Assembly: GCA_003342895.1 (NCBI GenBank)
Contig: PTFA01000195.1
Coordinates: 868,001 to 932,000 of the forward strand
Origin: Casuarius casuarius
Lineage: Eukaryota > Chordata > Aves > Casuariiformes > Casuariidae
DNA length: 64,000 bases
Reading direction: 5' to 3'
A program made the position numbers and the translations under genes. The notes beneath the pieces were generated by a model, which was given only the letters and a program-made list of their open reading frames with translations, ran no database searches and was not told where the DNA came from. This document shows positions 48,591 to 60,000 of this stretch, piece by piece; the first letter of the stretch is position 1; each line of letters starts with the position of its first letter.

Positions 48591-50424
48591 GCACAGCTTG
48601 CTTATATAGATGTGTAGGTTCTGCCTGGGTAGTGGGATCAGACTCCCAGAAAGGGGCAGTTGTTGGTAAGGTATAGGCTAATTAGCTGTGCTCAGGAGTG
48701 GCTGTGATAACTTGGCTGTCTCAACCTGCTCGCTGGGCAAATGGCATCACACTGCCATGGAGATCTCTAAGCAGCCCTGACTCTGTCTGGAATTGTTAGT
48801 CTGACTTCCAGGGATATTAAGACTACATGATCAATGTCCGTGCCTGTCCTTCAAAATATCTTTTGAACCCTGTGCTGATTTCAGTTAAATTAAGCAGTGA
48901 GGCAAAAGGGCTCAAACATATTCTGTTCTAACATGAATTTTGGAGACAGGTAGATTGTTGAGGAAAAGGCACTATCAGCACTCTCATTGCAGGAAATGAT
49001 AATTGAACTCACCCTTTATTAGACATCAGAGCATCCACTCATGAATAAGCCATTGGCAAATAGGCCTCATTAATTCACNAAGCGTGGAGTACTTGTCCCT
49101 GTTTAAGAACTAGGTTGTAATATTGAGGAAGGAGCTCTACGTTTGTGTCTGTCATAGTCATACTTCTACAAGCTGAAGCGCACTACAGAAAATTAACAGC
49201 ATTAACAGTCAACCTTTTGCTAATGACCAGCCTCAGAGACAACTGATTTTATGGGTCTGTAGGTGTCCCCTTAAGGCCGGCTTTGCATATATACTTGATT
49301 ATACATTTGTGATGGATCCAAGTTGAGACTCCCACTTCAAAGCATTTCCAACCTTTCCTTCTCCTGCCCTCCTCTTCATCCCTTTTCAAACAACTCCTGC
49401 AGCCCATTAGAGAGAGCTGTCCCTGGTTCAGATTGCTGCACTCAGCTGGGATCAATGCAAGCCAGTCCCATTTTCCTTTTATTTGCACAGTCCAGTCTGT
49501 GCACCTGCTGTCCTCAGTTGGAGAAAGTCATCTATCTGTAGACCCCAGACTTGCTGCTACAACCGAAACCTGCCAGGAGTAACTCATTAAAGATGNATCT
49601 AGTGAAACCTGCACTCAGAGAGGTCCCAACTGGTGCTTCATCCATTGTCTACAGGTCTCGAACCTCATCAGCCAGGCAGGGAAACCAGCAGAGAAAGGAC
49701 CCACTTATCTGATTAAGTCTTCATGAGCTGTTCTACAGACTTCTGACAAAAAAGCCGTGTTCTTATAATCCACCGAAAACAAAGCAAATAAACAACAAAT
49801 TGTTCAACTTTTTTCCTCCCTTTTCAACCTAGTTTCCTCTGAGACAATTCAGATTTATATTATTCATTTTTGTCACAGATGTAGAACTCGTAAATATCTC
49901 AGAGTGCTCCCCAGGTCTCCATGAGAAACTAGTCTCTACTTCTTTTTCATTTGACTGCTGGAGATGGAGCAGAGATGATAGCAAAACTGTTCCTGCTCTG
50001 TAGCATGCGTATGATGATCCTGGGTTGGAAACAGCTCAGCTTGGTTGAGCAATAAAATCTTCTTTTGCCTTATGGTGATTTGCTAAGGTTGCTTTAGAAT
50101 TCAGTGTGTTTAGAAAGGGAAGAGACTCCTTTCAAACACAAGTGTCTCCAGAGAGCTAGAGGATCCACTAGCAGTCCTGTGTAGGTGTTTTTATCTTTCC
50201 TGGTCAGCTAATACACTCTTCCTGTGACAATTTAGGGCATTCCTTAGAGCCTGATTTTGACTAGAGAAAAAGAATTCTAGCAGATAACAGATTTTTGAGG
50301 GTTCAGTGCATTTTAACTATAGATTAGAATGAGGTTAAGATCTCTCATACTTACCTGCCACCAGAAAAAGAAAAAAAAAGTCCTCTGACATGACAGAGAT
50401 TGGATGCTCATAGTTACAGTTAGC
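48591..50424. other. intergenic, nothing recognised
   Basis: No supportable gene or repeat. Ambiguous bases at 49,079 and 49,596. Confidence 0.55.
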
Positions 50425-50760
50425 CCAGTGGATTATTGCATTTGCCTAGGTGGCGGTAAAACCTTTTAGCTCCTCTTCATTTGGTGGAGAAGGATTTGAA
50501 TCTGTGCCTTCAGTGTTCCTAAATGAGTCACCCAATGACAGAGCTTTCAGGTCTGTGACCCAGCCCCTCCCAGGCAAGTGTTTCATTATTTATACAAGAT
50601 GAAACCTTTCCAGCTGTAAGGACTGACAGGTTAAGGTACATAGGATGTTAGACCCTCAGGCAAAAGTTCCTGTTTTGTCTGCTATAGAGGCTTGAACCCA
50701 GGGCTGTCATGTGAGTACTTTAACCGTCTGTCTATTCAAGGTCTCTCTGCCATCCATTTG
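50425..50760. mobile_element. possible pair of inverted tRNA-like SINE heads
   Basis: 'cagtggattattgcatttgc' with 'aggatttgaatctgtg' (about 50,427-50,510) resembles a sense tRNA-like head. 'ttgaacccagggctgtcatg' with 'gagtactttaaccgtctgtc' (about 50,692-50,732) resembles the antisense head of a similar element. Either two insertions in opposite orientation or one repeat with inverted ends. The similarity is weak. Confidence 0.33.
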
Positions 50761-52209
50761 TTCTGTAATGAATGAAAGCAAACTAGACATCAGACACCAA
50801 ATACAAAAATCCCAGGGGATTTAAAAACAAAACAATACCTGACTGATTTTAGACATTTGTGTTTTTCTTCTCTAAGTTATTGAGGGGTGTGGAAGGAGGA
50901 ACTGTTTGCTTTTTAATCAATCCTATTGACTGTGACAGAAAATTAAAACTCTGCTGCTGAATTCTATAAGGCAGACTTCAAAATACATGCATACATCATG
51001 TCTCATAGAATACACACTGGCTTTAATAACTTAAACTTCTAGAATTGTTTTTAATGTGTGATTACACTCTTCAAATTTTGAAAGGATTTTTTTCTCAAAA
51101 CCAAATGGTTGAAAGCCTGTTAAATGTTACAGATATTTTCCATAAGGTTAAAGGACAGATTCCAGTTGTTTAGACCTCTCAGGTCTATGGAGATGTGCCA
51201 ATGGGAGCTATTTTTGTGCTACTGGAGTTTGTCCTAGAATAAGAAAGACTAGAATGAGACTCTGTAACTTTGTTCATTCTTGTTGCCTGCTGCATTATTG
51301 ATGCAGGACTGGGAAACTGTAAGGAAGAAGTGGGGAGTTAAATAGGGATGTATCAGTTTGTCCTGTTTTCTTTCAGCCTTTCTGTCTAGGACTTTCAGCA
51401 TCAGACATATTTTCAAAGGGTTTCAGAGCTCTTTTCAAGGACACTCTACCCACTGGATAATTAAAAAAATACTACTACTATTCAGCACTTTTAGTAGACT
51501 TCTGGAGTCACAGTACTTCTAGGAAGTCGTTGGATAAATTGAATTATGTTCCATTTTGCAGACGAAGCAAATACATATTTTCACACTGACAAAACCAGCT
51601 AGAATCGGTGATCTGCTGGTGCCCAGAGAAGCACCTCTTTCTCCAGAGCCAGAATTCTTACAGGGCTTGGGAATCTGGGAGGTGGTAGTGAATTCAAGTA
51701 GCTTGCTCTTGATCCTGGTAAGGTGAGATACCCGGATAAAAGGCTCAAGAAAACTGAGGATCCTTACTTGGGACCATGATGTACAGAAACAGGAGAGGGA
51801 TTCTCACATTTCACAGGGGTTGAGGCATTCAAAAACAATGCAAGTCAGAGAGTGTCAGTGGAGGAAGGGAAAAAAAAAAAACCCACCCTTTCCTTCCCCC
51901 CAAACCTCACTATTCCAAAGGTGCTTGTTGAGAAGGTGAGCGGGAAGGTGGTAGCCTGGATGAAGGTGGTTAAAAGAAGAGGCTGCTGCCAGTTGTTGAT
52001 CTTCTGATGGAGTTGATGGGAACACTGGCTGAGCCACTGCCCTCATTGTGTTCATTAGCATTCACACCATTCACTGGCCACCCCCTTGCACCAAAGACAT
52101 TTTCTGAGCTTGCTAATTTTCATGAAAGCAAGTGGGGTCACTTTTCACCTTTTTTCCTCATCTTGACAAGGCCCGTCCCCTAGAGAGCTGGGAAGAAAGG
52201 CGCTTTCTT
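50761..52209. other. intergenic, no gene seen
   Basis: No supportable gene. A weak antisense SINE-like trace ('ccattttgcagacgaag' near 51,553) is not annotated as a feature. Short A-run near 51,870. Confidence 0.5.
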
Positions 52210-52400
52210 GTTGTCATCTGTGCAATTATCAGCTTTGAACACGATGGCAATTTGTTGTTGTTGTTGATTTCCTTTGTTATGCAAATGCACCGGCTCATTC
52301 TCTGAGTGCTTTTTTTTCCCCCACACAGCATAAAAAGGAATATTACACATTTAATTTCATGTTATCATTTGTTTCCCTCTGAGATTTCCTCCAGCCATTT
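52210..52400. promoter_or_regulatory. candidate conserved enhancer with SOX-OCT site
   Basis: Unique block containing 'ctttgttatgcaaat' at 52,272-52,286: a SOX site directly abutting a perfect POU octamer in the standard SOX2-OCT4/POU spacing. A (TTG)5 run lies just before it (52,252-52,266), 'cagctttgaac' (TCF/LEF-like) near 52,230, and 'aaaaaggaatattac' near 52,333. The composite is a long specific match and rarely arises by chance, but conservation and activity are untested. Confidence 0.42.
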
Positions 52401-54394
52401 TTCGGTCTTCTTCAGGCTAGTGGGAGCTAAGCAGTGGCATTTTGAATTCTGACTTTGTCACTTCTATTTACTTTTTATCATAAAGGGGTATTGTCAATAG
52501 GTCTTATGTGGCTCCTATAAAACCCATTTAGGAATTTAAATCTCTACTAAAACACAGAATTTATGCTTCCTTTTATGATTTATGAGTCTAGAAGCCTAAA
52601 TTCTGCTTTTAATAGTCTATGCATTTATATTCAAAGCAATCAGCTTACATTCTGCATGAGCCTTAAAGTTGTTAGTGCACAGCTAAAGAGAATAAAAGCA
52701 GGAGAATGTAGACAGAGGCCTAAGCCAGGAAGTTCAGAATAGAATTCAAATGAGGCCTTCTCTAGGGCTTTAAGATATCGTATCTCTCTGGCTCTTGTTA
52801 TGGTCCAACTCCTGTATGCATCCTGTATTTTGCCCTTTGGGAAGAAAAGCAATATTTGAAATCAAGAAGAAGGAGGAATCTCTTTTTTGATCACATAACC
52901 AAACCTCAACTGGTTCACTCACAAGTTTAAATCACTCAGGAAGTTGAACTCTTCCCTAACTGAATTATTCAGAACTTACCAGTCTGTACAGCTGAGTTGG
53001 AAACTGGTCAAAACGGACTTGATAATGACTTCTGTTTTTTTCCATTTTCNGCCAAATTTAATGGGTGCAACGTCTGACTTTAATGTTTTTAAGTTGAAGT
53101 TAACAATAACACTGGTAAGATGTGTCTGTAATAGTGCTTACAATAAATGAAGGACACTGAGAAGTACACAGGTTTTTCCTGTTTTTCTGATTCGTTACTT
53201 TTCTTTCCTCTGAACTTTTAGAAAGACTAAATGGAATGGNGAAAAGCTCTTACCTTGTCTGACAGTATGTGCCTATCAATAAGTACAGATTCATAACTCT
53301 TGATTTACATATTTGGAAGGCTATTTGTCAGAGGTCAGTTTAATTCTTCTTCCTTTTCATCTTACTGAAATAAATCTAAGCGTCTTCAGCTAAATGAATG
53401 ACTAGATTCAGATTCACACTATCATAACAAAGAGCAGAATCTGTGTAAGGCATGCACAAAAAACATGCANCTTAAGGTTTAAAGAAATAATGCAAATTCT
53501 TCCAGTAACCTGACATCCTGTGCTCTGATGCNATCATCACTGCATGCAGAGGCAACCTCATAGATTGTGCATCAAAAATATGACCCAAGAGTTAGTACTT
53601 ATTATAGAATACTTTTTGGTGAGGGACTCTCTGCTGCAAATAATTTTATGCCTGATAGGTTTCAAAGGGGTTCTTACAGATCATTACTGCTCAGGTTCTG
53701 GAGTAATAAATATGAGAGGGGATGTAGCTGAATGTGGCCAGTTTAAAAATATCTTCCACTGTATTAGTATTGGCCACTGACGAGCTTCATAGTATGTATA
53801 CGGGACTTTATCCTCACTGTAAATTTAGCAGCATGCTATGGCGGAGTTGAAATAGGTTTCTTAGGGCAATTGTAGCATATTTAGTTGGCATATGTAATAG
53901 TCTGGTTGATTATCTTGTCTTCTAATTTTAAATAAATACAGAGTAGAAGCATGTACCAAGCTAGTCCCCTAGGTTCCCTTTAAGCTCTCTGCATTTCAGG
54001 CCTTTCTTAGAAACTACTCAAAAACTGGGCATGGAATGGTCATGTGGGCAGAGACAGGTGCCCTTGTGCTATTTACTGCTAATTGCGTCATCCTATGTGT
54101 GTTTTATTCTGAAGTGAGCAATGAAGTCTATAGGGAAATGAGTGGATTTTCTCACTCATGCCCTTTAGTCCCTTTACACTGTTTGTCCTTTAAACTGATT
54201 TCTTTTTTAGGGGGAGAAGAGATGCTAGAACTATCCTTCCCTGCAGAACTGCTAGTGCTGTGAATGTGGATCACAAGAGGCTTTGATGCATTCTCACTCC
54301 TCAGATGTAGTATTGGGGAATGAACCAAACAAAAAGCTTGTATTTCTGAAGAGACAAATGCAAGGTCTATATCAAAGTCTTGCAGCTCACCTCC
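52401..54394. other. AT-rich intergenic, no gene seen
   Basis: No supportable gene or repeat. Ambiguous bases at about 53,050, 53,240, 53,470 and 53,532. The stretch 54,250-54,394 may be degraded CR1 sequence leading into the recognised 3' end. Confidence 0.52.
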
Positions 54395-54468
54395 AAGTCT
54401 ACGTGGAGCAGGGTAGGACTGGATATGTCCAGAGGTCACTTCCAACCTAAATTATTCTATGACTGTAC
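54395..54468 (+). mobile_element. CR1-type LINE 3' terminus
   Basis: 'gtaggactggatatgtccag' then 'aggtcacttccaacctaaat' and 'tattctatgactg' is the classic CR1 end ('ggactagatgacctccagaggtcccttccaacccaaattattctatgattctatg'). Only the extreme 3' end is clear, as expected of a 5'-truncated copy. Confidence 0.85.
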
Positions 54469-56239
54469 GTGGAAGAACCTTTGGAGTGTTTTTCTGTGTA
54501 TGGGAACTGATCTGATGCCTCACCTACTTGCATTTGCACAGGGCCTGGTGGTGCTTTTATGGCTTCAGCCCAAGATAAGGATCTGGAATTGCTCTGTTTT
54601 GGCTGGAAGAAGGGCAGAGAGGGAGCACAGGGGCCACTCTAAATCCTTGAGGGCAAGCTCGTCATGAAGATGGCTGGGGAGAAGATGGTAATGGGGGGCC
54701 CACCCATAATGTGGCTAGTGCGAGGTCAAAGCAGTTCTTGTTTTTATGGATTACAAGACTGCAGCTGTGGACAGACTTCCACCTGATGGGTAGGTGTGTT
54801 GGGCCACTAAACCTTTCATTAGCAGTAACAGATTGAAGAGTCTGTCCCCTTTCCAGATGTAAAAAGCAAGTACGGGTGCTGCATACAGCCAAACACACTG
54901 AATGGATAATTCTGTTGTCTGCTGAATGTCTTTCACTGGGATCATGCCACGGATGACTTTGGCCCAAGTGCCAAGTGTGAGGAGATCCTGACTTATTGTG
55001 CCCACTCCTCTGCAGACCCAAGCTAGGCCCCTCTCCACAGCTGTAATGGAACAAAGCTAGGGCTCATTCTTTCATGTACTCATTAAGAAGTAGATGAAGT
55101 CAGGATTTCACCCATTCCTCATTTCCAGTGATATGCACAGTACATGCTGATTACCAAACGCTAGCCTATGATGTTTAGCAAAAAGATTTTTTTAACACCA
55201 TAACCAGGACATCCCTGGTGAATCCTTGCACTTCCAATTATGAGTGCTACAGTAAAATGTCTTCACAAAGGATGAGCTATTCCTCTAGCATCAGTCAGTA
55301 TCATTTAGACTCAGGTGCCCTTGCTGACTAGGTTTATCAAAATGACAGCTACAGGTCTTCCTCAACTCTTGGAAGTACAGATCGGATGAAGTTGTTGCTT
55401 CTGAGAAGGACCTTTTTTTTCTCCTATTATGTTCAGAGTGATAAACAAAGCCACTTTTGAAATATTTATGCCACTAGCTCATGTGGGGTATAAGAGAACC
55501 AGAAGCTAAGTAATAAGCTAATGTTCCACAATATATACCCTCAACCAGAAGCTATTGTGGATCACACTGGTGTCTTACATGTCCACAGCAAAATGAATCC
55601 CCTGAACTTCCTCCTGTCCTGTAGACACACATGCAAAATATGACGAGTGTCTGTGTTCTGTGAAAGAGTGTATGAAAACTCTCCTGAAATGGGGACAGGA
55701 GGCAGGGCTAACTAAGTGTAAACTGAAGCCTGATCACCTTCTAAGTGGAAATGTAACAAGGTGTTTGGGAGAACAGGGAATCTGACTCAGTATCCCAGAA
55801 GAGAGCTGGTAGACTTTTTACCCTAGAGATATCAGATTGTAATGATATACCTGTGAAATATTTTGCAGATAAACCTTAGTTTGTCCTCACATAGCTTTGA
55901 GCTCGCCAGATGCAAGTTAGCTCTCAACTGGAAGCCATACAGCTGTATTAGCATGGTACNGAGTTTGGCTTTGTAGTCCCCAATTTTCAGTATGGCTGTT
56001 TGGATTGGACTAAGCTCCTAGCCAATNATTGTTAAATGGCTTTTGGTTCAAAACTGCCATGTAGCCCCTACCTTAGAATATGGGCACAAAAGTCGTATCT
56101 GCTGTCAAAATATGACACGGATTTAAGAAAACAAAAAATGCCCCACTGAGTGTGATTGACTGTTCATCTATCCCAGTGTTCAGCCTCCAGCAGAAGCATA
56201 AGAGATGCTATTCAGGGAGATCATGTAATACCAGCCACT
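54469..56239. other. intergenic, no gene seen
   Basis: No supportable gene. The 130-codon minus-strand open frame at 54,662-55,054 has no recognisable family. Ambiguous bases at about 55,960 and 56,027. Confidence 0.55.
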
Positions 56240-57080
56240 TTCTGCGGACTCTTCCNCTTTTGCTCCCTGGGCATCCACAACTGTGTTTTATTAGGGATGT
56301 TAGAAGGAATATCTCTGCCTGGTCCTTTTGATCTTTGTTTTATGGATATGTTGTCTGTAAATTTGTCTAATCTCTTTATAAACTGGCTGTTGGCTTTCTG
56401 TACAATCTCCCATGATAGCAAGTTCTGTTAGGTTGTCCCCAGTATTTTATTGGCTTCTTCAGCTACAACTGCACATTGACCCCAAAATTTCAGACAACTG
56501 TCAACAACGAAGCCAAGATTTCTTACCTGAACTGCAACTGCCAGTTCTGTGTTCAGCACTGTCTAGCAATAGTTTAGATATTTTTTCTCATAGGTGCGTT
56601 GTCTTAAATCCACATTGAAGCTCATTTGCCAAACACTTGTCCACAGTTTTATGAGATCTCCCCAAAGTTTCTGGCCAACATCAAGGCATTTTGACTTCCT
56701 GAAAGAGCTTATTGTCATCTACAAGTTGGATATTTCTCTGCTCAATTTTTCTCCAGGTCATTGATAGAGATGTTGAATAAAATTGCTCCCGGACCAATCC
56801 CTACTGACTTTTCCCTTGAAGAGACTATTCTTTTGAATTTTGATTGCCTTTTATCCATGTGCTTACTGACACCTTGCTAGAACTCCAGCAGATTACTGAG
56901 GTAGGATTTCCCTTTGCAGGAGCCATGCTGACTTTTTCCCAACAGAAAATATAATTCATGTGCTCTATGATCTTATTGTTTATTATAGACTCGGTCATCT
57001 TACCAGGGATGGAAGTCAGACTCACTAGTCTAGTTCCCAGGATTTTCCCTAGAGTCCTATATAATCTGAGTGAGGTCAAT
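56240..57080 (-). mobile_element. CR1-clade LINE ORF2 fragment, decayed reverse transcriptase
   Basis: The element reads on the minus strand. Near 57,025-56,990 the translation 'RLVSLTSIPGKM' matches the CR1 RT motif 'NYRPVSLTSVPGK', followed by a diverged 'HMN...MAPAKGNP' stretch equivalent to 'HGFTKGKSCLTN'. Around 56,760-56,795 the plus-strand text 'tcattgatagagatgttgaa' is the antisense of RT 'FNIFINDL'. Around 56,600-56,635 'tccacattgaagctcatttg' is the antisense of the 'MKFNVDK' segment. The lower end, to about 56,350, follows the antisense 3' coding part ('tgtctaatctctttataaac'). Frameshifts and stops make it non-functional. It is the longest transposon piece in the window. Confidence 0.83.
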
Positions 57081-60000
57081 CTTTGATTACAAGTTATATC
57101 CTGTCAGTATTGGTTTTGATGGCTGGGTTAGGAATCTCCTCCCTTGGACTTTCTTGCACAGTTGGCAGCAGAAAGCAGAGAGAGAGAAATGCCTGAGAAA
57201 TGTACTTACGTTTGGAGAAAAATGACATTCTGCTCTTCCCCAATGGTTTTGAATGAGTGAAATATTACACCAGAACTCATTTTACCATTACAATAGAGTG
57301 AAACAAATGCAGCTTTATGCCATGCAAAAGGCGTAGAGGAAGAACACTCCGGTCATTCTCCAGAATATGTCACAACTGTTTCTGCCTTAGAAATAGTATA
57401 GCTAGGGCTTTTAGGCTCAACACAAAAATCACCCCTGTAATAAGCAGATGTGCAATAGCAATGAGTCTTTGCCACTGATTACTACACTCAGTTATCTTTC
57501 CTAGGCACTGGAGGGGTGAAGAGCTAGGACAGTCCAGTAAGACTGAGAGGTACTGGTCCTTTGCTAAGTATCTCATTTTGCTGATTCAAATGCCGCTGTA
57601 GTCAGGGTTGTTTGAACAGAATCAAATTTACTTGTAATGAGCCATATAGTGATTCTCTTGTCTTTTTTTTTTCTCTTCTTTTCCTCTTCACATTAATTTC
57701 CACAAAAAAGCACATCTGATTTTGTAATGAGCTAAGCAACTGTTTCTCAATTACACCAAATTTTACTGCTCCTCGGTTGAAGTTTAAAGGCATGGCAACT
57801 TTAATATTATCAACGGATCTCCTCACGATAAAATCTTGAGTAATTCTTTACCAGTTTCATAAAACTTTGAATACTAATTTGTTCTTTGCTAAGGAATTGT
57901 TTTGACCAAATTCTTAGAGGTGTTTCTGGGATACCACAGATTCATGGCGATGAAATCCAAACTGGACAAAATAGTCAGCTTCTCATTGCTGCACACATGT
58001 AAGCTCTTTTTTGCAAATTCGCTTGTTCTGATGCATCTTTCTAATACATCTTTCTTGATGCGTACCTTAGAAAGTGTACTATAACTTGTAAGTGGTGCAC
58101 ATGTCTCTGGACTTAACTAGATCAATACTAGGATATAGGAGGTCCAAGGAGATAAATGCTAGAATAGAAACTACTTTATTTCAGAATGTTTCAAAAAAAG
58201 GTGCAATATCTTGTTCTTTCTTTTGGTTTTCCTGTAACCTGTATCCTTTCTAAAGCAGCTGTTTTGGGTCTCTTTTTCTTCGCACCACCCCCGCCCCGGT
58301 CTGCCCAGCACTCAGTATGTATCTTTTCCAGCCAGATCATTCCAGTTTCTAAATTTCTCTCTGTCCTGCCCTCAACCCCCTGCAGCAGTATTTCCATATG
58401 TATGAAGGACACAACTTTATTCCTATGGTTTTGTCTCCTTATTATGCTTTTTGAGAATGGGGGCTGGGAACTTTTTCCATTCTGAGGGACAAAGAAGTCT
58501 TTCAAGCACCCTGAGAGGGTTAAACACGAACCAGCACTTTAGTGCTCAAAGACTTGAGAAGTGCGTGTGACAGGATCCCATAGGGTCATGTGAAAAGATC
58601 CTAACGTGTCCTTGATTCACGTGGTCAGCAGAGGCAACTGAGATTATCTAGTTAGATTTCTGTGTGCAATAGGCCATAGAGCCTTGTGTCCTGGTTCCTG
58701 CAGCAGCCCGAAAGGTAGGCAATCCCCCAAGGAACAGCTTCTACATTTGGGAACTGCTTTGTCATTGTACTAATGACCATCTATGGTAACCGTCACAGAT
58801 GACTTTCTCCTCCTCTCTCCAGAAAATACCTCTATCCTGAGTTAGATGAGTCATCTTTGTCTTGAAGCCAAAGCGTAAGATGTACCACGATCTTATAGAT
58901 GTGGTTCTCTTGCACCTTTCAGTTTCTTGTTTCAGGTGGAAGGGAACGTTGCAGGCAACCCTGGCTCCTTATGCTTGTAACTTGTTGTAATGCCACCCAC
59001 CTTCAAACCTTACAGTCTCCTTCCCTTCTCCTTTTCCTAATGTTAAACCTCTCTTCACTATGATACAATGAAGAGGTACAGATACCAGACACCCCCCAAA
59101 TTGTCAACAGTGTGAGGAGCTATTTTTTGACATTCAAAGTCAAGGCAAGAAGTTTTGAGCTGCAAAATCTTCCCAAACACCACCAGCCATTCATCATCTG
59201 TCCTGTGGCAGAACCACTGGCATGAATCTCCACAGCTGGCTGAATGCTGTGCAATATTCAGTTATGCTGGGTCTCAAATTGGTTTTCAACACATCTCTGT
59301 GAATCGTGGGTAGCTGGAGAATCAAAAGTTTCTGTTGGAAACACCAAGGCAAAGAAATCTGAGCTTCACATCATTTTTGTTTATTTATTGGAGGGCTAAA
59401 TTCAGCAGAGACCTGGGTTCTCTAAATTACAGCCTGAGACATGTTTGAAAATAGTTTACACAACCTCCCCCATGGCCTCTACCCTTTCTGTGACTAAAAG
59501 GGAGTTGGTGAACAACATCAGTACCTATTTTGCTCTAGGCAGAAATTAAAATCCTGTGAAGCCGCCATAGTGGGAGGCATTTGTCAGCAGAAATACGGTA
59601 TAAGGGTATGGCTTTTTGCTGTTCCTGGACACATAGCCCCACTTAGCTGTCACACGAATAACCAGTGCAATGAAGTGAAATTCGTATTTCTCTGCATAAG
59701 TTGAATGATGAGAGAGCAGATTCCTAAGAATTCTCTATGCTAAGAATTCGGTACAACCTTTCAGTGTTCAGATGGTACCTCCAGTGCAGTTGAGTTCACC
59801 TGGCTTTTCAGTGCTGAGATTTTTTCTAGAATATGACAGGAACTTTCACCATTACAGCCCTACTATAGACCTTCCCTGTGAATGTCTGTCAACTCTCTCT
59901 ATGGCGATCCAGGCTCTGTTTAAGACATGACTTTGTAGTCATGACAGTGTGGATGACCATTTTGACCTTTCTTAAGTTATTCATTCTTCTTTTCAGAGTT

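Noticed and set aside
51540..51600. Weak antisense SINE trace ('ccattttgcagacgaag')
   Set aside because: A single diverged segment without the following 'aggtcacacagc' part.
54662..55054. 130-codon minus-strand open frame
   Set aside because: No recognisable similarity; composition is that of the surrounding intergenic DNA.
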